Positions 17,435 through 26,550 of a stretch of DNA of 64,000 nucleotides are shown in pieces (position 1 is the stretch's first letter; each line of letters begins with the position of its first letter). A model generated the notes under the pieces. It was given only the letters and a program-made list of their open reading frames with translations, was not told where the DNA came from and ran no database searches. The translations under genes were made by a program, and so were the position numbers. The stretch lies in assembly GCF_028609885.1 (NCBI RefSeq), contig NZ_CP063195.1:744001-808000 (forward strand). Direction: 5' to 3'. The stretch comes from Corynebacterium jeikeium (GTDB taxonomy: Bacteria > Actinomycetota > Actinomycetes > Mycobacteriales > Mycobacteriaceae).

Positions 17435-19216
17435 TTAGAGCACGCGCAGTGGCAGGCGGAGGGCGGCCGGGGCGTCGTCCGGAACGATTGGGTTGTTCGG
17501 CTGCACAGGGTTGATGCGGCGGTAGCCCTCGGACTGCGGCGGGCGCGGGTCGGCCTCGCCCTTGTTCGGCCACATGGCGGCGGCGCGCTCGGCATTCGCG
17601 GTGATGGACAGGGAGGGGTTCACGCCCGGGTTCGCGGTGATGGCGGAACCGTCGGTGATGAACAAGCTCGGGTAGCCCCAAGCGCGGTGGTAGGGGTCCA
17701 CCACGCCGTGCTCGGGCGAGGAGCCGATCACGCAACCGCCCAGGAAGTGCGCGGTCAGCGGGATGTTGAAGACCTCTGACCATACGCCGCCAGCAACACC
17801 CTTCGGCAGCATCTTCGCCAGGATGCGGGTGGCTGCGTTGCCCTCGGGGATCCAGGAGGGGTTTGGCTCGCCGGTGCCCTGTTCGGAGCTCAGCATGTTG
17901 AACGGGCCGATCTTGCGCAGGAACGTACGCAGGGAGTTATCGCGGGTCTGCATCACCAGGTTGATGACGGTACGCTGCGACCACTTGTTTAGGTTCACCA
18001 GGCGAGGGATCGCCTTGTATTGCAGGAAGATTTGCTTGATGAACTCCAGGAAACGGGGCTGTAGCTTATCGCCGTCGGTCATGAGGGTCTGCAGCAGGCC
18101 CATCGCGTTGGAGCCCTTGCCGTAGCGCACCGGCTCGATGTGCGTATCCGGGGCGGGGAAGTAGGAGGAGGTGATGGCCACGCCCTCGGAGAAATCCATG
18201 TCGGGGGAGTAGGTCGAACGGTTCGCACCCAGCAGCGCCTCGGAGTTCGTGCGGGTGAGGTGGCCCAGCTTGTCCGACAGCTTCGGCAGGTTGCCGTTGG
18301 CCTTCTGGCGGTGCAGCAGGTTCTGAGTGCCCCAGGTGCCCGCGGCGACGACGAGGTTATCTGCGGTGAAGGTGCTGGTCTGCGGGTTGCGCTTGGTGAT
18401 CGGCCCGGTCTGCTTGGCCTGCACCGTCCAGGTGGTGCCATCGAAGGTGATGTCGGTGACGGTGGTGCGGTCGTGGACTTTCGCCCCGCCCTTCTCGGCC
18501 AGGTATAGGTAGTTCTTCAGCAGGGTGTTTTTCGCACCGTGGCGGCAGCCGGTCATGCACTCGCCGCACTCGTGGCAAGCGGTGCGATCGGGGCCAACGC
18601 CACCGAAGTATGGATCCTTCACAGTCTCACACGGCTTACCTTCGAGCCCGACCTTTTCTCCAAAGAAGACTCCGACGGGCGCCATGCGGAATGTGTCGCC
18701 CACGCCCATCTCCTCGGCAACCTTCTTGGAGTACACGTCGGCGGGGGTCATGGTGGGGTTCTCCACCACGCCGAGCATCTTTTGGGCTTGCTGGTAGTAG
18801 GGGGTCAGCTCGTCTTCCCAGTCGGTGATGGTGTTCCACTGCTTGTCGTTGAAGTATGCCTCGCCCGGCTGATACAGCGTGTTCGCGTAGTTCAGCGAGC
18901 CGCCGCCCACGCCCGCGCCAGCGAGGATCATCACGTCCTTGAGCAGGTGGATGCGCTGGATGCCGTACAGGCCGATCTGCGGCATCCACAGGAAGTCCTT
19001 GAGGTGCCAGGAGTTCTTGGCAAACTCTTCATCCTTGAATCGGCGGCCGGCCTCGAGGATGCCGACCTTGTACCCCTTCTCCACCAGGCGCAGAGCGGTG
19101 GTGGAACCGCCGAAGCCGGAGCCGATGATCAGCACGTCGTAGTGGGTAGATGCGTTTCCGGTTGTCGACGAGGCAGCTTGCGGAGCAGCCTGCGCGTTGG
19201 CCTGCGAGTCAGTCAT
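17435..19216 (-). CDS. GMC-family FAD oxidoreductase (cholesterol-oxidase-like)
   Basis: A 593-residue flavoprotein. The N-terminal FAD-binding Rossmann motif is DVLIIGSGFGGSTTALRLVE with the acidic end of strand 2 at ILEAGRRF; GAGVGGGSLNYAN follows near 110; a cysteine-rich insert CHECGECMTGCRHGAKNT lies near 215; the C-terminal GMC block includes HFLGGCVIG and YPSLFITDGSAITANPGVNPSLSITANAERAA. This pattern resembles the large ChoD-like GMC proteins of mycobacteria. The cysteine-rich insert recalls an iron-sulfur or metal site. The true substrate cannot be told from sequence; sterol oxidation is only suggested. It is followed after about 10 bases by the RNase gene. Confidence 0.85.
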   Translation of the reverse strand: MTDSQANAQAAPQAASSTTGNASTHYDVLIIGSGFGGSTTALRLVEKGYKVGILEAGRRFKDEEFAKNSWHLKDFLWMPQIGLYGIQRIHLLKDVMILAGAGVGGGSLNYANTLYQPGEAYFNDKQWNTITDWEDELTPYYQQAQKMLGVVENPTMTPADVYSKKVAEEMGVGDTFRMAPVGVFFGEKVGLEGKPCETVKDPYFGGVGPDRTACHECGECMTGCRHGAKNTLLKNYLYLAEKGGAKVHDRTTVTDITFDGTTWTVQAKQTGPITKRNPQTSTFTADNLVVAAGTWGTQNLLHRQKANGNLPKLSDKLGHLTRTNSEALLGANRSTYSPDMDFSEGVAITSSYFPAPDTHIEPVRYGKGSNAMGLLQTLMTDGDKLQPRFLEFIKQIFLQYKAIPRLVNLNKWSQRTVINLVMQTRDNSLRTFLRKIGPFNMLSSEQGTGEPNPSWIPEGNAATRILAKMLPKGVAGGVWSEVFNIPLTAHFLGGCVIGSSPEHGVVDPYHRAWGYPSLFITDGSAITANPGVNPSLSITANAERAAAMWPNKGEADPRPPQSEGYRRINPVQPNNPIVPDDAPAALRLPLRVL

Positions 19217-19376
19217 GGGAGTGGTCCTTCGTGTTAGTGCAGTGTGACGTAGATCCTATTTTGAACACGTTAGTGCTCGGCTCTGCCGCGGTGTGTTGTT
19301 TGTAGAAAATAGGTTGTGGCGCATCGCCGCTCTAGGACTAAAAGGGGTCGCTGCGGGGTTGTACTAGCATGTGGCT

Positions 19377-21365
19377 ATGGCTAAGGGCAGGATTCCGGAG
19401 CGGGACATCGAAGCAATTCGAGAGCAGACCCCCATCGAAGAAGTAGTGGGGGAGTATGTGCAGCTCAAACCGGGTGGCGTCGATTCCATGAAGGGTCTTA
19501 GCCCCTTTAAGGACGAAAAGACTCCCTCGTTCCACGTCCGCCCGAACCACGGTTATTTCCACTGTTTTTCCACGGACCAGGGCGGTGACGTTTTCAAGTT
19601 CCTCATGCTGATGGAACACATGTCCTTCCCTGAGGCCGTGGAGGCGTGCGCCGAACGCATCGGCTACCGCATCAACTACGAGGGCGGCCGGCCTGGCAAT
19701 CGGGAGGAGCCCGGCACGCGGCGCAGGTTGGTCGCCGCGAACAAGGCGGCCTTTGAGTTCTACCGTAAGGAATTTCTTGGTGACGCCGAAGGCGCGGACG
19801 TTGCTCGCAACTTCCTGATCGAGCGCGGTTTCACCATGGAACACGCCGAACAGTTCGGCTGCGGGTATGCACCGGCCGGATGGGATCGGTTGACCAAGCA
19901 CTTGCAGCAGAAGGGCTTTACGTTCAAGGAGATCGAAGCGGCGGGTCTGGGCCGTATGGGGAAGCGCGGTCCGATCGACCGGTTCCACCGCCGCCTTTTG
20001 TGGCCGATCCGTTCCGTCAGTGGGGACGTGATCGGCTTCGGCGCCCGCAAGCTCTTCGACGACGACAAGCTGGGCAAGTACCTGAATACGCCGGAGACAA
20101 TGCTGTACAAGAAGTCGAAGGTGCTGTTCGGCATTGACCAGGCGAAGCGGAACATCGTGGCCAAGCACCAGGCTGTGGTGGTGGAGGGCTACACGGATGT
20201 GATGGCCATGCACGCCGCCGGAGTGGATACCGCGGTGGCCGCGTGTGGCACGGCCTTCGGTGCGGAGCACCTGTCTGCGCTGCGGAGGTTCATGCTGGAC
20301 GACCAGTTCTTCCGTGGAGAGATCATCTACACCTTCGACGGTGACGAGGCCGGGCAGAAGGCGGCCATGCGTGCCTTCGAGGGCGACCAGCAGTTCTCTG
20401 GACGCAGTTATGTGACGGTCGCGCCGGGCGGGCAGGACCCGTGCGATGTGCGCATCAAGCGCGGCGATGCGGCCGTGCGCGAGCTGGTGGCCTCCCGCAT
20501 TCCGATGTTCGAGTTCGTGATCCGCACTCTCATCGCGGACTACGATACGGCCAGCATCGACGGGCGCGTGCACGCCCTGCGGCGCATCGTGCCAGTGCTG
20601 GCGGGGATTAAGGACGACGCGTTGCGGGACGAGTACGCCCGCCAGGCCGCAGGCTGGGTCGGCTGGGATAACCCGAACGACGTGCTGGATCAGGTGCGCA
20701 AGGAGGCGCGGAAGTCCGGCGGGCAGCGGCCGAAGCTGGAGTTGAAGACCGGCGTCGGTCCTGCTGGCGCTGGCGGCGCTGGGGCCGGTGCGGGCTCGGC
20801 TGGCGCGGGTAGCGCAGGCACAGGAAGTGGGGGCGGCCCCAACCTGCATGTGGTCAAGGGCATGGAGCGCCCGAACCCGAACGACGACTACCTGGAAGGC
20901 CCCCGCGAGGTCATGAAGCTGGCTTTGCAGGAACCACAGCTGGCTTCCACCATCTTCGACCTCATGCCCCCGGAGAGCTTCGTGCACCCGACATACGTGG
21001 CGATGGCTGAGGCTGTGGCGTCATTAGGTGGGGCGGCGAACAGCAACGGTGGGGCCGGATGGATCGAAAGAATCGCGGCACAGATGAAGGACCCGATGGG
21101 GGCGGCGGTGGTCTCCGAGCTGGCGGTGGAGGACCTGCATTGCCTGCCGGAGAGGCTGCCGTACTATGCGGATGCGATTATGGCGCGGATGCAGGAACGT
21201 TGGGTGGGCAGCGAGATTGCGGACATGAAGTCCCGGATGCAGCGTATGCGCCCCGACCTGCAGAAAGAGGAGTATAACGCGCTGTTTGCGGATGTGATTG
21301 CGTTGGAGAAGTACCGCCGCTCGCTGCACGAGCGGGCCTCGGACTTCGGCGACTTTACGCGCTAG
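19377..21365 (+). CDS. dnaG: DNA primase
   Basis: Primase that makes RNA primers for replication, 662 residues. The N-terminal domain aligns with the CHC2 zinc finger (KDEKTPSFHVRPNHGYFHCF near residue 40) but the usual CPFH and CFGCG ligands read SPFK and CFSTD, so three of four ligands are gone. The RNA polymerase core follows with the Toprim motifs VVVEGYTDVMAMHAAG near 270 and YTFDGDEAGQKAAM near 320. A low-complexity Gly/Ala linker near 460-490 precedes the helicase-binding domain. ATG 19377 sits 6 bases after TAGCAT; GTG 19371 is an alternative. Confidence 0.95.
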   Translation: MAKGRIPERDIEAIREQTPIEEVVGEYVQLKPGGVDSMKGLSPFKDEKTPSFHVRPNHGYFHCFSTDQGGDVFKFLMLMEHMSFPEAVEACAERIGYRINYEGGRPGNREEPGTRRRLVAANKAAFEFYRKEFLGDAEGADVARNFLIERGFTMEHAEQFGCGYAPAGWDRLTKHLQQKGFTFKEIEAAGLGRMGKRGPIDRFHRRLLWPIRSVSGDVIGFGARKLFDDDKLGKYLNTPETMLYKKSKVLFGIDQAKRNIVAKHQAVVVEGYTDVMAMHAAGVDTAVAACGTAFGAEHLSALRRFMLDDQFFRGEIIYTFDGDEAGQKAAMRAFEGDQQFSGRSYVTVAPGGQDPCDVRIKRGDAAVRELVASRIPMFEFVIRTLIADYDTASIDGRVHALRRIVPVLAGIKDDALRDEYARQAAGWVGWDNPNDVLDQVRKEARKSGGQRPKLELKTGVGPAGAGGAGAGAGSAGAGSAGTGSGGGPNLHVVKGMERPNPNDDYLEGPREVMKLALQEPQLASTIFDLMPPESFVHPTYVAMAEAVASLGGAANSNGGAGWIERIAAQMKDPMGAAVVSELAVEDLHCLPERLPYYADAIMARMQERWVGSEIADMKSRMQRMRPDLQKEEYNALFADVIALEKYRRSLHERASDFGDFTR

Positions 21366-21374
21366 GAAAACCGT

Positions 21375-21617
21375 TTGGAGAACTACGCGCTAACGCTTCT
21401 TCTTAATTCAAACCCTGTAGCGCCACTCGATCGCGGTTCCATCGGTCAGCATAAGTGGCCGAAGTTCGTCATCGTCCCCGACTTCGAATACCTCCGACTA
21501 ACCAAGTTGGGCGAGGACTCCTGGGCACAAACGTTCACCGTTGACGAGCTACCCGACCGTATTGATCAACTGATCTTCCTCGCTGGACAAGAAACCATCA
21601 CCACAGACGAAGAGTAA
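21375..21617 (+). CDS. Small hypothetical protein after dnaG
   Basis: An 80-residue frame beginning with TTG 10 bases after dnaG and ending DELPDRIDQLIFLAGQETIT. It is soluble and acidic at the C-terminus. I recognise no family. Codon-position GC is lower than in dnaG but the frame is clean and the spacing suggests cotranscription. It could be a degraded gene. Confidence 0.45.
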   Translation: MENYALTLLLNSNPVAPLDRGSIGQHKWPKFVIVPDFEYLRLTKLGEDSWAQTFTVDELPDRIDQLIFLAGQETITTDEE

Positions 21618-21734
21618 ACCTCCCCTCCACACATCCAGGATGATTTCATCCCCCAGTCACCAATTTTCCTTTCAAAGGAAACCTCTGGTGCTACTGTCAG
21701 ATCTAACCACTCACCGCAGCGAAAGATGACCACC

Positions 21735-21904
21735 ATGGCTCGACCATCGCGCACCATCTCAGCCCTCCTTTTCCCGCCATCCTCAGCATCGGTTTCGCCC
21801 CGGTTGCGCAGACCCAACCTGCTCAGGCACCAACAGTCACTAATGCTCCTACCGATAACAACGCCGATCAAGTTGCGCCCGGACACAGGTTCTCCAATGA
21901 ATAA
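21735..21904 (+). pseudogene. Broken start of a secreted-protein gene (signal peptide frameshifted)
   Basis: From ATG 21735 the frame reads MARPSRTISALLF, then the reading that makes biological sense continues one frame over as PAILSIGFAPVAQTQPAQAP, together forming a convincing Sec signal peptide with a polar mature start. The shift lies in the run CTTTTCCC near 21770. The shifted frame ends at TAA 21902-21904, overlapping the ATG at 21897. This looks like an indel that inactivated a secreted protein. Confidence 0.5.
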
Positions 21905-22553
21905 ACATGGCATCGAGGCAACTATTTCACTAGCTCAGAAAATGGCCGCTACTAGGGGGTGGGATGAAGATAGTGAATACCTCCAGCCACGGGCCGTTCC
22001 CATCGCGGACGTAGTTGGAGACTTCATGAAGCCCTCAGAGGATTTCAGCGTGGAACTTAAAGGAACCATCTGGCTCGACACATACTCTGATTCGAAAGCA
22101 TTTACATTACTAGCTTCGCCCTTAACCAGCCTGTTTGAATACACCATTGAGGGGCGCGATCCCCGTTCAAACCTTGATCTACTCCCGACGCCTTGGTCAA
22201 ACCCTCACCACGGTTCTACGCAGGGTAACCGCACCTACGTTCCAAGAGGCGATATGCACACTCCGCCCTCGTTGGTGTTCTTCCAAAGACTTCCAATATG
22301 GGGGCAGATCAACAGCTCTTCACCAGAACGCCTAGTTCCCACCGAGGCGTGGTATCTACCAATTGGATTTACCATCGTTCGATGCACATCTCTCGATGGT
22401 TTCAGTGCAACGGACATGATTATTGACCACTGGGGCCGCTACCTTGTCTTTTATAGGCAAGTCGTCAACGAAGAAAAGGTAGTGGAAATGCGTGTCACCC
22501 AAGCGCAGCGTAAACAAGACCCGCGAAACAGTCCTTTAGTTCGCAACTATTAG
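21897..22553 (+). CDS. Hypothetical protein, probably the remainder of the broken secreted gene
   Basis: A 218-residue frame starting MNKHGIEATISLAQKMAATRG and ending RNSPLVRNY. It has no signal peptide of its own if read from this ATG; the broken signal peptide just upstream suggests the intact ancestor was one secreted protein of about 275 residues. I recognise no domain. The base composition is more AT-rich than dnaG, as in the rest of this island, which suggests acquired DNA. Confidence 0.45.
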   Translation: MNKHGIEATISLAQKMAATRGWDEDSEYLQPRAVPIADVVGDFMKPSEDFSVELKGTIWLDTYSDSKAFTLLASPLTSLFEYTIEGRDPRSNLDLLPTPWSNPHHGSTQGNRTYVPRGDMHTPPSLVFFQRLPIWGQINSSSPERLVPTEAWYLPIGFTIVRCTSLDGFSATDMIIDHWGRYLVFYRQVVNEEKVVEMRVTQAQRKQDPRNSPLVRNY

Positions 22554-22599
22554 TCGCTTAAATTCTTTCACCCGCAGGTAGTCCAAAGCACCTCTTTTC

Positions 22600-22861
22600 A
22601 AGTTTCGATTGTTTCGTGATCCGGCGCTTTGCGGCCGTCTCGTGTGGAGGCGCTGTCGCGGTACTACGCCCGCAATGTGTGGCGTGATACACCGAGGAGC
22701 TCACCGACTTCCTCGTAGGCGCGTTGCAGTGAGCAGGACTCCAAGCGGACCATTTCGATGATCTGATGGACCGCCTTCTCCTTAAACTCGACGGAATACT
22801 TTCTGGGCAAAGTGCCTCATCCTTCCTTACCTGAGGTAGGAACTAAACCCAGGATGATTCA
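22600..22861 (-). mobile_element. IS3-family remnant: one end and the start of orfA
   Basis: On the minus strand the terminal sequence TGAATCATCCTGGGTTTAG (ending at 22861) is followed by a frame related to the orfA of the intact element at 27287-28591 (RKYSVEFKEKAVHQIIEMVR, then SLQRAYEEVGELLGVS). An in-frame stop interrupts it (RA-stop-YRDSAS) and the similarity ends near 22600. The element is dead and the rest of it is absent. The remaining bases of 22554-22950 show no gene. Confidence 0.75.
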
Positions 22862-22950
22862 AACGTCCTTACGCACCCCAATAGCCCGGTTGCGGGCAAG
22901 GAATACTCGTTCTGTTGTTATAAAACTTATATCCTTGCCATATTGCGCGG

Positions 22951-24726
22951 TCAGCCTTCGGAGTTTGTCAACGCCCAACCGCGGGCTGCTTCACGGCGCT
23001 TCCAGAAGTGCTGATAAATACCAGGAACACCGTAAAGTTCGTCATGTGTCCCCACCTGGCTGACCTGACCATGGCTACCCAGTACCACGATTTGATTCGC
23101 AGATTGAATGGTATCAAGTTTGTGGGCAATTACAATGAAGGTAGAGTCTGCGCGCAGGGCTTCCATAGAAGCCAGAATGTTCGCTTCGTTTTCGGCATCA
23201 AGGGCTGAGGTAGCCTCGTCGAATATTACGATGGGGGCATTCTTTAGTAGTGCACGGGCTACCGATACCCGCTGGCGCTCGCCACCGGAAAGGAGCCGGC
23301 CGCCTTCGCCCACCGGGGATTGCCAACCGAGTCGTCGGGCAATCGGGGTTACACCAGCAAGATCGGCAGCATGATAAACTTCTTCGTCGGTAGCATCGGG
23401 GCGGCCAACGCGGATATTGGCGATTAGCGAATCATCGAACAGATAAATGTCTTGGAAAACCATGGATAATTTGGACATTAACTGTTCCGTGCCCAACTGG
23501 CGAATGTCAACCCCATCGACGAATACAGTACCGGAATTGACATCCCAGAAGCGGGAAATTAATCGGGCAATGGTGGTCTTACCGGAGCCAGACGGGCCAA
23601 CAATTGCAGTGACGGTTTGTGGTGGAACCTTAAAACTCACATCGTTTAGCACATTTTTCTTATCGTAGGCGAAGGTAACATTGCTAAGTTCCACACTGCC
23701 GGAGCCATCACCTGGGGTTGGTTCTGTCGGCTCTGGCAGGGACGGGGAATCGGTAATCGCCGATGTTTCGACAATGGCCACGCGCCCGACGTCCAGAGCT
23801 ACATAGGCATTGCCAACCTGCTCCAATGAACGGGTAAACCGCAAACTAATACCGATCACGGCAACGGTTTCTAGTGGTGACATTGCCCCATCGATAGCCA
23901 AACTGGCAACTATAGTAATGAACGAGACGATGAATGCCTGTACTACTAAGCCATTGAGTAGCAATGCGAATGTGGATTGCCATAGTTCGCGTACCCGTGC
24001 TTTGTGATCGTTTTCTAGTGCTTCGTGGAGTAAACTGAAGTTTTCAGAACGACCTGCCGCGCGAAGTGCCGGTTGGCGACTGGCAAATTCGACGACTCTA
24101 TTGGAGAGCGCTTTATTCGCTGGAAGTGCCCGATCGGTAGCTTTTTCACGAATCCAACCTGACAGCTGCATGATGGCTAGGGAGAAGGGGGCAATAACCA
24201 GAAAGATCAGGCCCAAGCGCGGATTCCAAATCCACGCACCGACCAGTAGCGTAATCAGTGCTGCACCATCACGGAAAATAGTGCCTTGTTGATGGGCGAT
24301 TACCTCACCGGCAGCCATGTAGCGTTCCGATACTAGGCGAGACAATCCACCTGTTTTCGACGGGCCGAACCATCCGAGGGGAAGGTTAGCGAGTTTATCG
24401 CCGATCACCTGGTGAGCAGTGCGTAGAAAGTCCAGCACTGTGTGATAGGAGAACATGGTGGAGAAAAACCGCAGTACAAAGGCTATAACTGCGATGGCTA
24501 GCAATGTCCACAGCCAGGGGGTAATAGGGGAGCCGGCAACAAGTGCTTTCGTTAGCGGTACTAGCACGAGGATCGCAAGGCCGTCGAGGAGGCCGATGAG
24601 CAAGGATAGGAATACAAACCATTTACTGAGGCGCTGCCCCTGTGGAGTTAGCAATTTGGCTAGGCCACGTAGAAGTAGTGGATCATGCAGACGCGAACGG
24701 GTTGACTTCGATGGTGCATTAGACAT
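22951..24726 (-). CDS. ABC exporter-fold half transporter (membrane plus ATPase), second gene of iron-box operon
   Basis: A 591-residue protein: about six membrane helices in residues 35-320, then an ATPase domain with Walker A GPSGSGKTT near 385, signature LLSGGERQRVSVARA near 490 and Walker B VIFDEATSALD just after. It overlaps the upstream partner by 8 bases, so the two are coupled and probably form a heterodimer. Pairs of this build under DtxR/IdeR control include the siderophore importers IrtA/IrtB of mycobacteria and YbtP/YbtQ of Yersinia, so iron-siderophore uptake is the favoured role; export cannot be excluded. No siderophore synthesis genes are nearby. Confidence 0.8.
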   Translation of the reverse strand: MSNAPSKSTRSRLHDPLLLRGLAKLLTPQGQRLSKWFVFLSLLIGLLDGLAILVLVPLTKALVAGSPITPWLWTLLAIAVIAFVLRFFSTMFSYHTVLDFLRTAHQVIGDKLANLPLGWFGPSKTGGLSRLVSERYMAAGEVIAHQQGTIFRDGAALITLLVGAWIWNPRLGLIFLVIAPFSLAIMQLSGWIREKATDRALPANKALSNRVVEFASRQPALRAAGRSENFSLLHEALENDHKARVRELWQSTFALLLNGLVVQAFIVSFITIVASLAIDGAMSPLETVAVIGISLRFTRSLEQVGNAYVALDVGRVAIVETSAITDSPSLPEPTEPTPGDGSGSVELSNVTFAYDKKNVLNDVSFKVPPQTVTAIVGPSGSGKTTIARLISRFWDVNSGTVFVDGVDIRQLGTEQLMSKLSMVFQDIYLFDDSLIANIRVGRPDATDEEVYHAADLAGVTPIARRLGWQSPVGEGGRLLSGGERQRVSVARALLKNAPIVIFDEATSALDAENEANILASMEALRADSTFIVIAHKLDTIQSANQIVVLGSHGQVSQVGTHDELYGVPGIYQHFWKRREAARGWALTNSEG

Positions 24727-26434
24727 TGGTAGCCTCCTTGACAGGATCAAGCTCGATTACTTGGTCGGCACCCTTAACGGACTCTGGTTTGTGTGCGATG
24801 ACCAGCACAGTCTTATCTGCTACAAGTTTGGTTAGCGCCGCTTGAATTTCCGCCTCACAATCGGGATCTGTAGCCGCGGTGGCCTCATCGAGAATCAGGA
24901 TGACTGGGTCGGCCACAATCGCCCGGGCAATAGAAATGCGTTGTTGTTGACCACCTGATAAGAAAGTTTCGTCGCTGACAATGGTGTCCAGCCCAGCTGG
25001 TAACGCGCGAATATCTTCGGCGATGTGTGCGGCCTCTGCGGCTTGCCAAATTAGTTCATCGGAGGCATCGGGCTTAGATAAGCGAATATTATCGCGAATG
25101 CTGGTGCGCAGTAGATATGGATCCTGCAGTACGAAGGCAACAGTGCGGTAGAGACTGGCAAAGGTTAACTCGCGAATATCGATACCGTCGATGGTGACCT
25201 GGCCGGAATCCGGATCCTGGAACCGCGCCAGCATTGTGGCTGCGGTGGATTTACCAGAACCAGAAGGCCCGATGAGTGCGGTCACGGTGCCGGGTTCCAG
25301 TGTTGCGTTGAAGTTATGCAGAACCGGGTGGGTGGAATCATAAGCAAAGCTCACATCGTGGAACGCCACCTTCAAGTCGCGCTTGTCGGTGACTAACTCA
25401 GTAGTTCCCTCTTTTACTAGGGGAATGTTCATGACATCATCTAGACGCCGTGCAGCATTACCGGCTAGCTGATAAGCCCACATCATCATACCAACGGTTT
25501 GAATAGTCCCTGGAATAATCAATGCGATGAGGGTTGTGGCAATGACCTCTGCCACAGTTACTTTGCCAGCATTGATGAGTAATACACCACCGCCGACATT
25601 AATGATGAGGATGACCGGTACGGCAATGACGGATTCAGAAATAGCACTGAAACGCAGCAATGGTTTTACCCACTCGTAGTAAAAATCAGCGAATCGGAAT
25701 GCTGCATCCCGGTAGCGAGCATGAGCTTTACCAACGGTTCCGAAAGCCTTCACTACAGAAATTCCTTCAGTGAATTCCACGGCAGTGGCAGAAACCTTAG
25801 CGAGGAGGTCATCCATTTCGGCGGTTTTGGTTCCCATATCCTTCATGGAATAGGCCTGTATAGCTAGGTAAATGGGTACTGTGGTGATTGAAAGTAAACC
25901 CAGTCGCCAATCGAGAATGAAGGCATACACTAATAGTGATAGGGGAGTCACAATCGCAGCGATCCGTTCGACAGGTGCGTGAGCGGTGAGAGTGTGCAAG
26001 GTTAATGTGTCATCCTCAACGGCTTTGCGAACCTTACCGGAAGTGGTCTGGCTAAACCATGCCAACGGTGCTTGAGAGATACGATCTACGATCTTGCGCC
26101 GGTTAATGCCAACCAGTTTTGCATCTGCTAAGTGGGTGGTGAGAAGCGCTAAAAAGTATAGGAACAACTGCCCCAAAAAAGCAGTAATAAGCCACTGTGC
26201 GATTTTTCTGACATGGACCACATCTCCATCAAACAGTGCATTGCCCATTGCTACTAGTGCAACATAAGGCGCCACGGCGAGTACTGAGGACAGTAATGCG
26301 AGGAATTGTGCACCATAAATTATTGGTTGCACGGGGGAGAGGAGTTTCTTCAGGGCGACTTGGCCAGCTTTATACCTATCGCGGGCAGCATCAGCCAAGG
26401 AAGAATTCTGTTTTTCTTCTTTTACATTGTCCAT
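24719..26434 (-). CDS. ABC exporter-fold half transporter, first gene of iron-box operon
   Basis: A 571-residue protein with a six-helix membrane domain (about residues 35-310) and a C-terminal ATPase: Walker [10 protein letters not shown] near 380, signature [16 protein letters not shown] near 480 and Walker B VILILDEATAATDP. The N-terminal siderophore-interacting domain that IrtA carries is absent, so the resemblance is to YbtP/IrtB-like halves. A DtxR-type operator lies 74-95 bases before the start. Insertion-sequence debris lies directly upstream of that operator and behind the partner gene, marking the pair as part of an accessory island. Confidence 0.8.
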   Translation of the reverse strand: MDNVKEEKQNSSLADAARDRYKAGQVALKKLLSPVQPIIYGAQFLALLSSVLAVAPYVALVAMGNALFDGDVVHVRKIAQWLITAFLGQLFLYFLALLTTHLADAKLVGINRRKIVDRISQAPLAWFSQTTSGKVRKAVEDDTLTLHTLTAHAPVERIAAIVTPLSLLVYAFILDWRLGLLSITTVPIYLAIQAYSMKDMGTKTAEMDDLLAKVSATAVEFTEGISVVKAFGTVGKAHARYRDAAFRFADFYYEWVKPLLRFSAISESVIAVPVILIINVGGGVLLINAGKVTVAEVIATTLIALIIPGTIQTVGMMMWAYQLAGNAARRLDDVMNIPLVKEGTTELVTDKRDLKVAFHDVSFAYDSTHPVLHNFNATLEPGTVTALIGPSGSGKSTAATMLARFQDPDSGQVTIDGIDIRELTFASLYRTVAFVLQDPYLLRTSIRDNIRLSKPDASDELIWQAAEAAHIAEDIRALPAGLDTIVSDETFLSGGQQQRISIARAIVADPVILILDEATAATDPDCEAEIQAALTKLVADKTVLVIAHKPESVKGADQVIELDPVKEATNV

Positions 26435-26507
26435 GTCAGATATTGCTTTCTATTGTTTCGTTGTCATCATTCATGTCAATGATTCGGGTTGCAGATTCGC
26501 TAGTGTA

Positions 26508-26529
26508 CTAAAGGTAGCCTAACCTTATC
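26508..26529 (-). promoter_or_regulatory. DtxR/IdeR-type iron box
   Basis: On the minus strand the site reads TAAGGTTAGGCTACCTTTA, matching about 14 of 19 positions of the DtxR consensus (TTAGGTTAGSCTAACCTAA) including the central GGTTAGGCTA. It precedes the two ABC half-transporter genes and predicts derepression under iron starvation. Confidence 0.75.
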
Positions 26530-26550
26530 TTTCTCTTGTTTTGTGTGCAA

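Noticed and set aside
19338..20987. 549-residue minus-strand frame opposite dnaG
   Set aside because: It mirrors the codon structure of dnaG, has no family signature and no ribosome-binding site; a typical GC-rich antisense shadow.
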